Shown here one piece after another: positions 44,509 through 53,147 of a stretch of 64,000 nucleotides of DNA (its first letter is position 1; each line of letters opens with the position of its first letter). A program made the position numbers and the translations under genes. The notes under the pieces were generated by a model. The model was given only the letters and a program-made list of their open reading frames with translations. It was not told the origin of the DNA and did not search any database. Source of the stretch: Corynebacterium singulare (GTDB lineage: Bacteria > Actinomycetota > Actinomycetes > Mycobacteriales > Mycobacteriaceae); contig NZ_CP010827.1 in the NCBI RefSeq assembly GCF_000833575.1, positions 682,001 to 746,000 of the forward strand, written 5' to 3'.

Positions 44509-46227
44509 CTACCCTCGAATCGTGTGGGCGCGTAGGGCGAGGAAGACGTCTAGGCCGCGCTGACCAACACTCCATTCCTTACCCATGAGCGCCACAATGC
44601 GGTCTAAGCGCTGGCGTACCGTGTTGGGGTGAATGAACATCGCTCGCGCAGTCTGGGGAATGCTGTGGCCGGATAGAAGATACTGGTGAGCTGTGGCCAC
44701 AAGTTCGGTGGAATTCTCTTCGTCATAGCGCACCAGCGGGGCAATGGTGCGTGTGGACAGCAGTTCCAAAGCATGTGAGTCAGCCCCCATGATGAGGCCC
44801 ACTGTGCCGAGCGTGTCTTCCGTGACGAGCTGTCCGTGCAGTCCAAGTGCAATGGCAGAGTCGAGATAGGCCATAGCGGAATCATGTGCGCTGCGCGCGG
44901 CAGCCACACCGCTAAAGCCGATAGCGGACACAGTCAAATCTGGATGGGCGGTGAGCAAGGGGGCGAGCGCCTTACTCACGTCTCTTTCTGGGTGATAAAG
45001 CACGCAGACGTGGTGATCGTGGTGCGTAATCGCTGCGTGGCCCGGCAAGAGATTTTCCAGCTGGGGGCGGGTAGGTAAGCCCTTGTCAGAGCTTATTCCC
45101 AAGAAATACAACTGTGCGGAGGAGGTTAGATTAATTCCGGTGAGGTGGCGCAGGCGAGCAATTTCTTCGCGCCCGGCGTTGCCTAGAGCGACGGCATAGA
45201 CGAGGTCGTCGACTTTGCGCGCGGTGGCGTCGACAAGCGCCTCTGCGAAAAGTGCAATGGATGTAAACGCTGCCGACGCATGGCTGATGACGCGCAATTC
45301 CGTATCGCTGAGCTCCTTGTCCACGCCAATGGTGCCCAGCACACGGCCATTAAACTCCACCGCGAACGTGCTATGAGGCCCGTCGATGGGGGAGTCTTCA
45401 GATGTCCAAAGACTCACCGGGGCATCAAGGCTCGTGGCCAAAACTCGTTCCAGCTCCTCAAAGCTGGCGTTGGTCATCAAGACGTGAAGGAGCTGCGTGT
45501 CGACATCATTAAGCCACTGCAATTCCTGAACGTGGCGGCTCAACGCGATTTGGGACCGCGTGAGCTCTTCGACGGATTCGCCTTGGCTCTCGATGACCTG
45601 GGCATTCTCTAGCGCTACCGAGGTGATGGAGCCGAGCACCTCTAATGCTGCGATTTCCTCGTGCGTGTAGTGACGTGGGTGGCGATCGCCCACGAGCAGC
45701 GCGCCGATGGTCTTGCCGCCGATGCGGATCGGTGCACCGAGAATGCCTCGAATGCCCTCGGCCTGGACTGCATGATCAACGTAATCCACGTGCGTGACGT
45801 CGGGGTCCGCGGAATGATCGTAGGTCCATGCTGGGCGGTTCGTCGCCGCCACGATGCCGAGGACGCCGGAGCCCATCGGCATATTGATGGTGCGAAACTC
45901 CTCTGTAATCACGCCGCTGGTGGCCAAAACATTGGTGAAGCCGGAATCCTCATCGTTGAGGCTGAGGTATCCGACGTCGGTGCCAATGGTGGTGCGCGCG
46001 TGCCGCACGATGGCCTGGAGAATATCGGTGGACTCACGGCCGGCGTTGAGCATCTGGGAGACATCGAGAAGCTTGGTCGACATGGCACGCCACGTTTGGT
46101 TAGCGCGCATGGTTTCCTCCAAGCCCCGAAGCGCACCAAGCTCCTCGGCCGTCAACTGCTCCCGCACCCCATCTGGGATGGGCGTGCCGCTAGCGAGGTG
46201 GGAGAGGATGGAGCCGAGGAGGGACAT
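44509..46227 (-). CDS. GAF-domain PucR/CdaR-type regulator
   Basis: 572 aa. A GAF domain (about 55-200: LQAIVRHARTTIGTDVGYLS, RGILGAPIRIGGKTIGALLVG) follows a short N-terminal helix. A second diverged sensor-like part covers about 230-310. The C-terminal PucR helix-turn-helix has HQYLLSGHSIPQTARAMF, IHPNTVRQRLDRI and GLDVFLALRAHTIRG. It resembles regulators of aromatic, ketone and alcohol catabolism in Actinobacteria. Neighbours on the same strand are alcohol dehydrogenase downstream and the YkvI-like transporter 18 bp upstream, so it probably senses their substrate. Confidence 0.83.
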   Translation of the reverse strand: MSLLGSILSHLASGTPIPDGVREQLTAEELGALRGLEETMRANQTWRAMSTKLLDVSQMLNAGRESTDILQAIVRHARTTIGTDVGYLSLNDEDSGFTNVLATSGVITEEFRTINMPMGSGVLGIVAATNRPAWTYDHSADPDVTHVDYVDHAVQAEGIRGILGAPIRIGGKTIGALLVGDRHPRHYTHEEIAALEVLGSITSVALENAQVIESQGESVEELTRSQIALSRHVQELQWLNDVDTQLLHVLMTNASFEELERVLATSLDAPVSLWTSEDSPIDGPHSTFAVEFNGRVLGTIGVDKELSDTELRVISHASAAFTSIALFAEALVDATARKVDDLVYAVALGNAGREEIARLRHLTGINLTSSAQLYFLGISSDKGLPTRPQLENLLPGHAAITHHDHHVCVLYHPERDVSKALAPLLTAHPDLTVSAIGFSGVAAARSAHDSAMAYLDSAIALGLHGQLVTEDTLGTVGLIMGADSHALELLSTRTIAPLVRYDEENSTELVATAHQYLLSGHSIPQTARAMFIHPNTVRQRLDRIVALMGKEWSVGQRGLDVFLALRAHTIRG

Positions 46228-46245
46228 GCCTACAGCATATTAGGC

Positions 46246-47556
46246 CTAGGCTTTCTTCTTGGCGCGCGGGATAGGCTTACCCGTAATCAGGGCATGGAGC
46301 TTACCGTCACCAATCTTCATATCGTCTGGGACATCGTCGGAATCGACCTCGGTCATGATTTCGCGGATGAAATCAGACTCCGGGATGGAGGAGTTGCGGG
46401 CAATGGCGGTGAGCTCGCGCATTTCTTCGTCAGACAGGTGGTTGTCATTCTCAAAACGGTGCTGGAGCAGCTCGCGCGCACGCCGGCGCAGATCCGCCTC
46501 AGATTGCAGTTCCTTGCGGTTCTTGAGCCAGGCATAGCCGATGATGAACATGATGGCGATGCCCATGTAGCCCAGGATGGGATAGACCCAGCCGATGAGG
46601 TTGGAGAAGCCGATGAAGGAGAGCACGAAGCCGACGAGCACGGAGATGACGTAAACCTTGTAGAAGTGCTGCGGCTTGCCGCGGGTCAGGCGCTTGGCAA
46701 AGGCATAGAACATGCCGATGGCGGTGTTATAAATCATGCCGTAGATGGCAATCGCCATGGCCACCCCCAGGGCCGGGTGAATCTGCTCAATCATGGCCAA
46801 CGTGGGCATTTCAGCCTCAGTGATGGGGCCCACGGACACGTAGAGGCCACCGACCAGGACGGCGAGCAGGAACAGGAAGGATAGGCCGCCGAGAATGCCG
46901 CCGTATCCCACTTCCTTGGCATCCAGGAAGTTACCGCCGATGACGATCATCATGGAGACCACCACGATGACGTTGAGGCCGAGGTTATTGAAGGCAGAAA
47001 CCCACCAGTTCGGCAGCGTCGTGGGGATCTGTTGTGCCTGCTCGTTGAGGTGCGACCAGTCGGGGTTTGCCGTGAACACGGTGTAGACGGTTCCGATGGT
47101 CAGCAGGACGATGATGAACGGGGTGATGAGGCCAATGGCGATGGTCACCTTGTCCACGTCCAGCAAGCCGGTGAGGAGAGTGAGCACGAGCATGAGGATC
47201 GCGCCGATCCAGACCGGCCAGCCCCACTGTTGGTTGAGGTTGGTGCCGGCACCAGCAAACATGGCGAAGCCGATGCAGAATAAACAGGTGAGCGTGGCGA
47301 TATCGAGGATTTTGGACACGATGGGCGTTGAGACCGCGTCGAAGACGGAGGTGTGCTCCTTGGCGCGGTGATAAGAACCCAGCTGAAGAATGGTGATGCC
47401 GGAGATGGTCATGGCAAGGGCGGTGACGACGGCGCCGAAAATACCCATGTTGCCGAAAGCAACGAAGTATTGAAGCGCCTCACGGCCGGAGGCGAAGGAT
47501 GCGCCTGCGAGCACGCCGATGAATGCCATCGCGATACCAAATGAACGCTTGAGCAT
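46246..47556 (-). CDS. YkvI-like membrane transporter
   Basis: 436 aa with about 10-11 transmembrane segments starting KRSFGIAMAFIGVLAGASFASGREALQYF, the typical opening of the YkvI family (LeuT/APC superfamily fold, substrates mostly unknown). The C-terminal 100 residues are hydrophilic and charged, ending PRAKKKA. Located between the esterase gene and the GAF-PucR regulator. Probably an uptake carrier for an organic compound handled by the adjoining enzymes (inference). Confidence 0.75.
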   Translation of the reverse strand: MLKRSFGIAMAFIGVLAGASFASGREALQYFVAFGNMGIFGAVVTALAMTISGITILQLGSYHRAKEHTSVFDAVSTPIVSKILDIATLTCLFCIGFAMFAGAGTNLNQQWGWPVWIGAILMLVLTLLTGLLDVDKVTIAIGLITPFIIVLLTIGTVYTVFTANPDWSHLNEQAQQIPTTLPNWWVSAFNNLGLNVIVVVSMMIVIGGNFLDAKEVGYGGILGGLSFLFLLAVLVGGLYVSVGPITEAEMPTLAMIEQIHPALGVAMAIAIYGMIYNTAIGMFYAFAKRLTRGKPQHFYKVYVISVLVGFVLSFIGFSNLIGWVYPILGYMGIAIMFIIGYAWLKNRKELQSEADLRRRARELLQHRFENDNHLSDEEMRELTAIARNSSIPESDFIREIMTEVDSDDVPDDMKIGDGKLHALITGKPIPRAKKKA

Positions 47557-47600
47557 GATAAACCTAACTGTTAGAGGATAGAAACGTGTGGTTATGCGAA

Positions 47601-47636
47601 CGGGGCAGGCTGCCTGACGTGAGGGAGCCTGCCCCG
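47601..47636 (-). terminator. GC-rich hairpin after esterase gene
   Basis: Perfect 11-bp arms CGGGGCAGGCT (47601-47611) and AGCCTGCCCCG (47626-47636), 14-nt loop; no strong T tract on the minus strand. It separates the esterase from the YkvI-like gene. Confidence 0.65.
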
Positions 47637-47656
47637 CGACGTAGCGACAGGATTAG

Positions 47657-48637
47657 TTAGCTCGTCGCCGCCGTGATGAACTCCGCAACTGTTGCGAGTT
47701 CCTCCTCGCCGCGGTCAATGATGGCCGCGGAGGTAAACAAACCGTGGTGGTAGCCCACGAGGTGCTTGTGTGTGACGTCGACACCAGCCTTGGCCAGCTT
47801 GCCGGCGTACTCGATGCCCTCGTCCGCGAGCGGATCGTTATCCACAGTGATGACGAGTGCTGGGGGAAGACCTTCGGGGAGCTCGTCGAGAAGCAGTGGC
47901 GACAAATCCGTGGCCGTGCGCTGCGATTCCTCCGTGACGAAGGTATCGATGAACCAGCGCATCGTGTTCGCGGTGAGCGGGAAGCCCTCTTCCAGGCGCT
48001 TGTACGAGGCACCGTTCTCGGTGCGCTCGCGGGAGCAGTCCGTGATGGGGTAGAGGAGGACCTGGGCGCTGAGCTTGGCGGTGTCTTCACTCCCCGTGAA
48101 CTCATTGGCCAGCGTGGCAGCAAGCTGTCCACCGGCGGAGTCACCGGCCACCGCGATGGAGGTGACGGTGAGTCCGTGTTCAGCTTCCGGGTTGGAGAGC
48201 CAGCGGTAAGCCGCGCGGCAATCGTCGATAGCCGCCGGGTAGGTGTGCTCCGGAGCCAAGCGGTAATCCACCGCTACGACGGGGAGACCGGTGAGCACTG
48301 CTAGGCGACGGACCGAGGAGTTGTGCGTCTCCAGGTTTCCCATAAGCCAGCCGCCGCCGTGCATGTAGAGCACCGCGGGAGTCTCCTGGCCGCGCTCTGA
48401 CTCCGGACGAGGGTCATAGAGGCGAACCTGAAACTCATCGACCTGGAAATCGGTGGTGGCCGGCTCGGTGTCCTCGTGGAGTGGATTAGCCTTGGCGGAG
48501 GCCACGTAGTTCTCGCGCACCTGGGGGATGGGGAAGTTGTCGAAAGACTTCGCGCCGTTATCGCGGAACGGTTTCAGCGCCTTCCACGCATCCTCGGCGA
48601 CGGGACGCCCGGAAAAATCATCGTGCAGCGTATGCAT
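47657..48637 (-). CDS. Alpha/beta hydrolase of the hormone-sensitive-lipase (HSL) family
   Basis: 326 aa. HGGGW oxyanion motif in AVLYMHGGGWLMGN; VAVDYRLAPEHTYPAAIDD; nucleophile elbow IAVAGDSAGGQLAA; catalytic Asp in ITVDNDPLADEG; His in HLVGYHHGLFTS. These enzymes hydrolyse small carboxyl esters. It starts 9 bp after the Baeyer-Villiger monooxygenase gene, matching the known pairing in which the monooxygenase makes an ester and this enzyme cleaves it. Confidence 0.9.
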   Translation of the reverse strand: MHTLHDDFSGRPVAEDAWKALKPFRDNGAKSFDNFPIPQVRENYVASAKANPLHEDTEPATTDFQVDEFQVRLYDPRPESERGQETPAVLYMHGGGWLMGNLETHNSSVRRLAVLTGLPVVAVDYRLAPEHTYPAAIDDCRAAYRWLSNPEAEHGLTVTSIAVAGDSAGGQLAATLANEFTGSEDTAKLSAQVLLYPITDCSRERTENGASYKRLEEGFPLTANTMRWFIDTFVTEESQRTATDLSPLLLDELPEGLPPALVITVDNDPLADEGIEYAGKLAKAGVDVTHKHLVGYHHGLFTSAAIIDRGEEELATVAEFITAATS

Positions 48638-48646
48638 GGTCGCCTC

Positions 48647-50095
48647 CTAGGCCAGCTGGTAATCGTCGAGCTTGAGCTCGTCGGTGAGCTCGTAGTACTC
48701 GGCGACGTTGCCGGACCAGTTGTTGATGACGCGGCCTTCTTCGTTCTTGTACCAGGAGGAGCAGTCCGCGGAGAATGCGGAAGCCTCAAGTTCCTTCTGG
48801 ATGCGGGTGTTGAACTCGTCGATGACGTCCTTCTTCACATCGAGTGCAGCCTCCGGGTTATCGCGCAGGTAGGCGACAGCCTGGGAGATGTAGCGGTCCT
48901 GGGCCTCGAGCATGGCCACCACGGAGTGGTGGTTGAGGTTGGTGTTCGGGCCGTAGAGCATGAAGAAGTTCGGGAAACCATCCACGGACATGCCCAGGTA
49001 GGCCTCCGGGGAGTTGCCCCAACGCTCGCGCAGGTCGATGCCGTCACGGCCGGCAATCGGCAGGTCACCCTGGAATTCCTGGGAGTGGAAGCCGGTGGCG
49101 TAGATGACAACATCGAAGTCATGCTCAACGCCGTCATCGGTGCGAATGCCGGTCTCGGTGAACTTCTCAATCCCCGCGGTGATGAGCTCAACATTGTCGC
49201 GGTTGAAGGTGGGGTAGAAGTCATCGGAGCGCAGAATGCGCTTGCAGCCGAAGGCGAAGGTTGGGGTGAGCTTTTCCACGAGCTCTGGGTCGTTGACCTG
49301 GGAGCGCAGGTGCTCCATGGCCTGCTCCACGCCCTCGGCAGCGGAGTCGGTGCCCTTGCGGGTGCGGTCGAAGCCTTCCTCACGAACCTCGTGGATCTCC
49401 TGGCGGATGGCGCGGTAGGAATCCGGGTTCTCCTTGAACTCCTTGGTCTCCTCTTCGGTGAAGATGACCTGGTTGCGCGGGAGGATGTAGTTAGCAGAAC
49501 GCTGGAACACGGAGAGCTTCGCAGCCTCCTTGGCTACCTCCGGCACGAGTTGGACTGCCGACGCCGCGTTGCCCACCACAGCGACCTTCTTGCCGTTTAG
49601 GTCCACATCGTGGTTCCACTCAGCGGAGTGGAACTGCACGCCTTGGAAGGCCTCGCGGTTCGGGAAGTTCGGGATCTTCGGCTTGGAGAGCTGGCCCCAG
49701 GCGCCGACGAAGACGCGGCCGTAGTAGGTTTCACCTGCAGCCTCGATCTCCCAGGCCTTGAGGTCTTCCTTCCACTCAGCGCGAGTGATGCGGTGGTTGA
49801 ACTTGATGTGGTCGTAGAGGCCGAATTCCTCCGCCAGAGCCTTGAGATAGCCCTGCATCTCGACCTGGCCGGCAAACATGCGGGAGACACCGAGGTTGAG
49901 GAAGTAGGAGTAGCAGTAGATCAGCGCCTGGGTATCGCAGGCAGCGCCCGGGTAGGTGTTGTCGCGCCAGACACCGCCGACCTCGTCGGCCGCCTCGAGG
50001 ATGAGGAAGTCCTTCTCGTTGTCCTTGACCAGCTGGGCGCCCATGCCCAGTCCGCCGTAGCCGGTGCCGAGGATGATGCAATCGTAAATCTTCAT
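48647..50095 (-). CDS. Baeyer-Villiger-type FAD/NADPH monooxygenase
   Basis: 482 aa. FAD site IILGTGYGGLGMGAQL; EVGGVWRDNTYPGAACD; NADPH site VAVVGNAASAVQLVPE; Baeyer-Villiger fingerprint FQGVQFHSAEWNHD (FxGxxxHxxxW); C-terminal YATGFHSQEFQGD and GPNTNLNHHSVVAMLEAQ. Inserts oxygen next to a carbonyl, turning ketones to esters. It precedes the esterase by 9 bp, and gabT copy 1 ends 54 bp upstream on the same strand. The ketone substrate is unknown. Confidence 0.87.
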   Translation of the reverse strand: MKIYDCIILGTGYGGLGMGAQLVKDNEKDFLILEAADEVGGVWRDNTYPGAACDTQALIYCYSYFLNLGVSRMFAGQVEMQGYLKALAEEFGLYDHIKFNHRITRAEWKEDLKAWEIEAAGETYYGRVFVGAWGQLSKPKIPNFPNREAFQGVQFHSAEWNHDVDLNGKKVAVVGNAASAVQLVPEVAKEAAKLSVFQRSANYILPRNQVIFTEEETKEFKENPDSYRAIRQEIHEVREEGFDRTRKGTDSAAEGVEQAMEHLRSQVNDPELVEKLTPTFAFGCKRILRSDDFYPTFNRDNVELITAGIEKFTETGIRTDDGVEHDFDVVIYATGFHSQEFQGDLPIAGRDGIDLRERWGNSPEAYLGMSVDGFPNFFMLYGPNTNLNHHSVVAMLEAQDRYISQAVAYLRDNPEAALDVKKDVIDEFNTRIQKELEASAFSADCSSWYKNEEGRVINNWSGNVAEYYELTDELKLDDYQLA

Positions 50096-50149
50096 GGTGT
50101 GTGACTCCTTGGTGAGTAGTGATGGGTAGCAGTGAGTAGTTGGGGAGAA

Positions 50150-51475
50150 TTAGTTGGCGCGGATGGCGTCGGCAAGCACGCCCAGGCCGTCGCGGAGGGT
50201 GGACTCGTTGATGACCAGCGGTGGGAGCAGGCGGATGACGTTGCCGTCCAGACCACACGTAAGGACGATGACGCCCTGCTCGCGGCAGGTCTTCGCTACC
50301 TTGGCAGTGAGATCGGCGTTGGGCTGGTTGTTGTCATCGACGAGCTCGAGGGCGATCATGGCGCCACGGCCACGAACCTCGGCCACGGTGGTGAGTTCGA
50401 GCAGCGGCTCCAGCTCCTCGCGGATGATTGCCTCAATCTCGCGAGCGCGGGAGTTGAGATCAAGCTCTTCCATCTCCTCGAAAGCGGCGAGGGATGCGGC
50501 ACAGGCCACCGGGTTACCGGCATAGGTGCCACCGAGGGAACCAGGACCGGGGGAGTCCATGATTTCCGCACGGCCGGTCACAGCAGACAGCGGCATGCCG
50601 CCGCCGACGCCCTTGGCAGTGGTGATGAGGTCTGGGATGATGCCCTCGTCCTCGCTGGCGAACCAGGAGCCGGTGCGGCAGATGCCAGCCTGAATTTCGT
50701 CGGCGACGAAGACAACGCCGTTGTCGGTGCACCACTCTTGCAGTGCCGGGAGGAAACCCTTAGCCGGCTCGACGAAACCGCCCTCGCCCTGGACGGGCTC
50801 GATGATGACGGCGGCGAGCTCTTCGGTGCCGACGTACTGCTCGATGTAGCGCAGGGTACGCTCGGCGGCCTGCTTGCCATCGAGGCCATCGCGCAGCGGG
50901 TAGGACATGGGAGCGCGGTAAATATCGGCCGCGAGGGTGCCGAAGCCGGACTTGTACGGCTTGTTCTTGGCGGTCATGGTCATGGTGAGGTTGGTGCGGC
51001 CGTGGAAGGCACCGTCAAAAACGACGACGCGGTTTTTGCCGGTGTAGTTACGGGCAATCTTTACGGCATTCTCAACAGCCTCCGCACCGGTGGAGAAGAG
51101 TACGGTCTTCTTGTCGTGGGTGCCCGGGGTCAGCTCGTTGAGCTTCTGTGCCACCTTAATGAAGCCTTCGTACGGTGCATTGAGGAAGCAGGTGTGGGTG
51201 AGGTGGCTGGCGGCCTCGGCCACGGCCTTGGCTACGCGCTGGTTGGACGCACCCACGCTGGTGACGGCAATGCCAGATGCGAAGTCGATGAGGGTGTTGC
51301 CGTCGACATCGAGAAGAACGCCGCCGTCACCATCGGTGATGTAGGACGGGTAGCCCGGGATGACGCCGGCAGCGATTTCGGATTCGCGGGTGGCGTTGAG
51401 CTCTTGGCTGCGCGGGCCAGGAATTGCAGTGGTGACGTTCCGCTCCTGAGGGAGGCGGTGGGTGAGATCCTGCAT
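50150..51475 (-). CDS. gabT: 4-aminobutyrate aminotransferase, copy 1
   Basis: 441 aa from the ATG at 51475 (AAGGAGACAACAAAC upstream); an earlier in-frame ATG lacks a site. Class III aminotransferase: FASGIAVTSVGASN, FSTGAEAVENAVKIARN, VFDGAFHGRTNLTM, VIIEPVQGEGGF, VFVADEIQAGICRTG (PLP Asp), and the Schiff-base Lys in ITTAKGVGGGMPLSAV. Converts GABA plus 2-oxoglutarate to succinate semialdehyde and glutamate. Divergent from a PucR regulator at 51606. Paralogue at 54693 in opposite orientation. Confidence 0.9.
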   Translation of the reverse strand: MQDLTHRLPQERNVTTAIPGPRSQELNATRESEIAAGVIPGYPSYITDGDGGVLLDVDGNTLIDFASGIAVTSVGASNQRVAKAVAEAASHLTHTCFLNAPYEGFIKVAQKLNELTPGTHDKKTVLFSTGAEAVENAVKIARNYTGKNRVVVFDGAFHGRTNLTMTMTAKNKPYKSGFGTLAADIYRAPMSYPLRDGLDGKQAAERTLRYIEQYVGTEELAAVIIEPVQGEGGFVEPAKGFLPALQEWCTDNGVVFVADEIQAGICRTGSWFASEDEGIIPDLITTAKGVGGGMPLSAVTGRAEIMDSPGPGSLGGTYAGNPVACAASLAAFEEMEELDLNSRAREIEAIIREELEPLLELTTVAEVRGRGAMIALELVDDNNQPNADLTAKVAKTCREQGVIVLTCGLDGNVIRLLPPLVINESTLRDGLGVLADAIRAN

Positions 51476-51533
51476 GTTTGTTGTCTCCTTGTGATGCTCG
51501 GCGGTGTGCATCGGGTCGATGCTTCACGTTTTT

Positions 51534-51547
51534 ATGATGTACGTCAT
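51534..51547. promoter_or_regulatory. Imperfect palindrome in gabT/pucR intergenic region
   Basis: ATGATGTACGTCAT, symmetric except for two positions, between divergent gabT copy 1 and pucR. Could be the PucR site; only positional evidence. Confidence 0.4.
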
Positions 51548-51605
51548 TGTTGCGGTTAGGATGAGGTTGAGGCCATAGACAAACCGGCGAAAGAAAGGTG
51601 AAGAT

Positions 51606-53147
51606 TTGTCCACGGTGGATACGGGGGTAGCGTTCGGACTTGAAGAAGGGCAGGTTTCACTGCGCTGGCTGGCTGGCCAACCCGATCTGGGGATTGAGAT
51701 TCTCCATGATTCCGGACGCGATTTCTCTGTCTTGCACCCCTGTGAACTGCGAGATCCACGTGAATTTGTGGGATCAGGCGCGGTCATTTTGCTCACTGGT
51801 ATTGCCTTTGAGGGGCACCCAGATCAGCTGGCGGAGTACGTCCGAGGGGTGGCATCAGGTGGGGTTTCGGGGGTGGGATTTGGCGTTGGCATCGCTTTTG
51901 ATGAAGTTCCGCCCGCTATGGTCGACGCTGCTCGTGAGTGTGATGTATCGCTATTCACCGTGGCCTTGCGCGTTCCTTTTGTGTCTGTCTTGGCTTGTGT
52001 GCATGCAGAGCTGCAGCGTCAGCGCGAAGAAGGCCTCGAGCGCTTCATTGCTCAGCAGGGCGCGCTGAACGACGCCGCCGTGGCAGGTCTCGACGAGTTG
52101 GTGGAGAAGACCACGGAACTGTTAGGGGCTCATGTCTGCCTCGTAGACAAAGATGGTCGGGTGTTCGCCCAGGCCTCAGCGCCGACGCTGCCACCGGTGG
52201 ACTGGAATCCTGTTATTGCTGACGCCCGTTCTCAAAACTTTCATGCCGCCCGCCATGTGGGGCAGTGGAATGTGCTGGCGCAGCGCTTAGCGGACCATGG
52301 TTTGCGCTCTTTCGGCCTGTTAGCGGCATCCCGTGAAAGCTTTGGGGTGAACGAACGTGCCTTGCTGAAACAAGCCGCAGGTTTGGCGGAGCTGAACGTG
52401 AAGCGCCCGCAGGAGCTGCGCCAAACGCAAAATCAGCTCAATTCGATGGCCATGGCGATCCAACTCGGCATGGATCAGCCAGAGGATCCCATGCGGCGCA
52501 TCTTTCACATGGTCGGTGATGCTCAAGGGCGCGTCCGCCCTGTTCTGGTGAAATCGGAAGGTGAGCGTGCTCATCAGCGCTTTACGCAGGCGCTTGATGC
52601 CCGGCTTCAGGACCATGGCCGTTTGCTTTTCGAGCTCACGGTGGATGAGTTATCTAGTTTGTTTTTGTTCCGCGGCAACCGCAGTATGAAGAATCTGCAG
52701 GACTTGCTGCGCGATATTCGTGGTAATAAACGCATTGTGGTGGGTCAGCCCATGCCGTGGTCCGAGTTGGGGGTGGGGATCGTACGCGAGCTGGAGTCCA
52801 TTGCATTCGGGCTTCAGCCGGGAATGTTGGCGGGTCCAGAATCCCGCACTCTGAGCTGGGCTAAGGATCCGCGAGTTAAAGGTGCAGTTGATACTCGGGC
52901 CAGAGAGACATGGGGCAAGGTTCGTGCTTATGACGCCGAGCACTCGACCGATCTTGCCGATACTCTCGAGGTCTACCTTCGTGCTGGTGGGCACGTTAGC
53001 CGTACAGCTGAAGAACTCCATGCCCACCGCCACACGGTGCGCAAGCGCATCGCCGATTTGGAGGCCCTCCTCGAAGTGGACCTCAAGGATCCGCTTGTGG
53101 CAGCCGAACTGCTCATTCTAGGCATCAGCGTGACGAATCGATACTGA
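51606..53147 (+). CDS. PucR-family regulator adjacent to gabT copy 1
   Basis: 513 aa. N-terminal PucR sensor domain (VSLRWLAGQPDLGIEIL, ELRDPREFVGSGAVILLTGI, GVGFGVGIAFDEVP). C-terminal helix-turn-helix (LEVYLRAGGHVSRTAEEL, HAHRHTVRKRIADLEALL, LKDPLVAAELLILG). Probable TTG start with AAAGGTGAAG upstream; a GTG nine bases on is an alternative. Likely activates the divergent gabT. Homologous to the regulator at 53125 on the opposite strand, with which it shares 23 bp of 3' overlap. Confidence 0.83.
   Translation: MSTVDTGVAFGLEEGQVSLRWLAGQPDLGIEILHDSGRDFSVLHPCELRDPREFVGSGAVILLTGIAFEGHPDQLAEYVRGVASGGVSGVGFGVGIAFDEVPPAMVDAARECDVSLFTVALRVPFVSVLACVHAELQRQREEGLERFIAQQGALNDAAVAGLDELVEKTTELLGAHVCLVDKDGRVFAQASAPTLPPVDWNPVIADARSQNFHAARHVGQWNVLAQRLADHGLRSFGLLAASRESFGVNERALLKQAAGLAELNVKRPQELRQTQNQLNSMAMAIQLGMDQPEDPMRRIFHMVGDAQGRVRPVLVKSEGERAHQRFTQALDARLQDHGRLLFELTVDELSSLFLFRGNRSMKNLQDLLRDIRGNKRIVVGQPMPWSELGVGIVRELESIAFGLQPGMLAGPESRTLSWAKDPRVKGAVDTRARETWGKVRAYDAEHSTDLADTLEVYLRAGGHVSRTAEELHAHRHTVRKRIADLEALLEVDLKDPLVAAELLILGISVTNRY

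Noticed and set aside
43141..44535. 464-aa plus-strand open frame over the alcohol dehydrogenase
   Set aside because: Mirror frame of an enzyme with complete zinc and NAD motifs.
45661..46884. 407-aa plus-strand open frame over GAF-PucR and YkvI-like genes
   Set aside because: His/Asp/Gly-rich shadow covering two genes on the other strand.
48476..49600. 374-aa plus-strand open frame over esterase and monooxygenase
   Set aside because: Spans the junction of two real minus-strand genes and has no recognisable motif.
50132..51559. 475-aa plus-strand open frame over gabT copy 1
   Set aside because: Shadow frame; GabT has all class III aminotransferase motifs on the minus strand.
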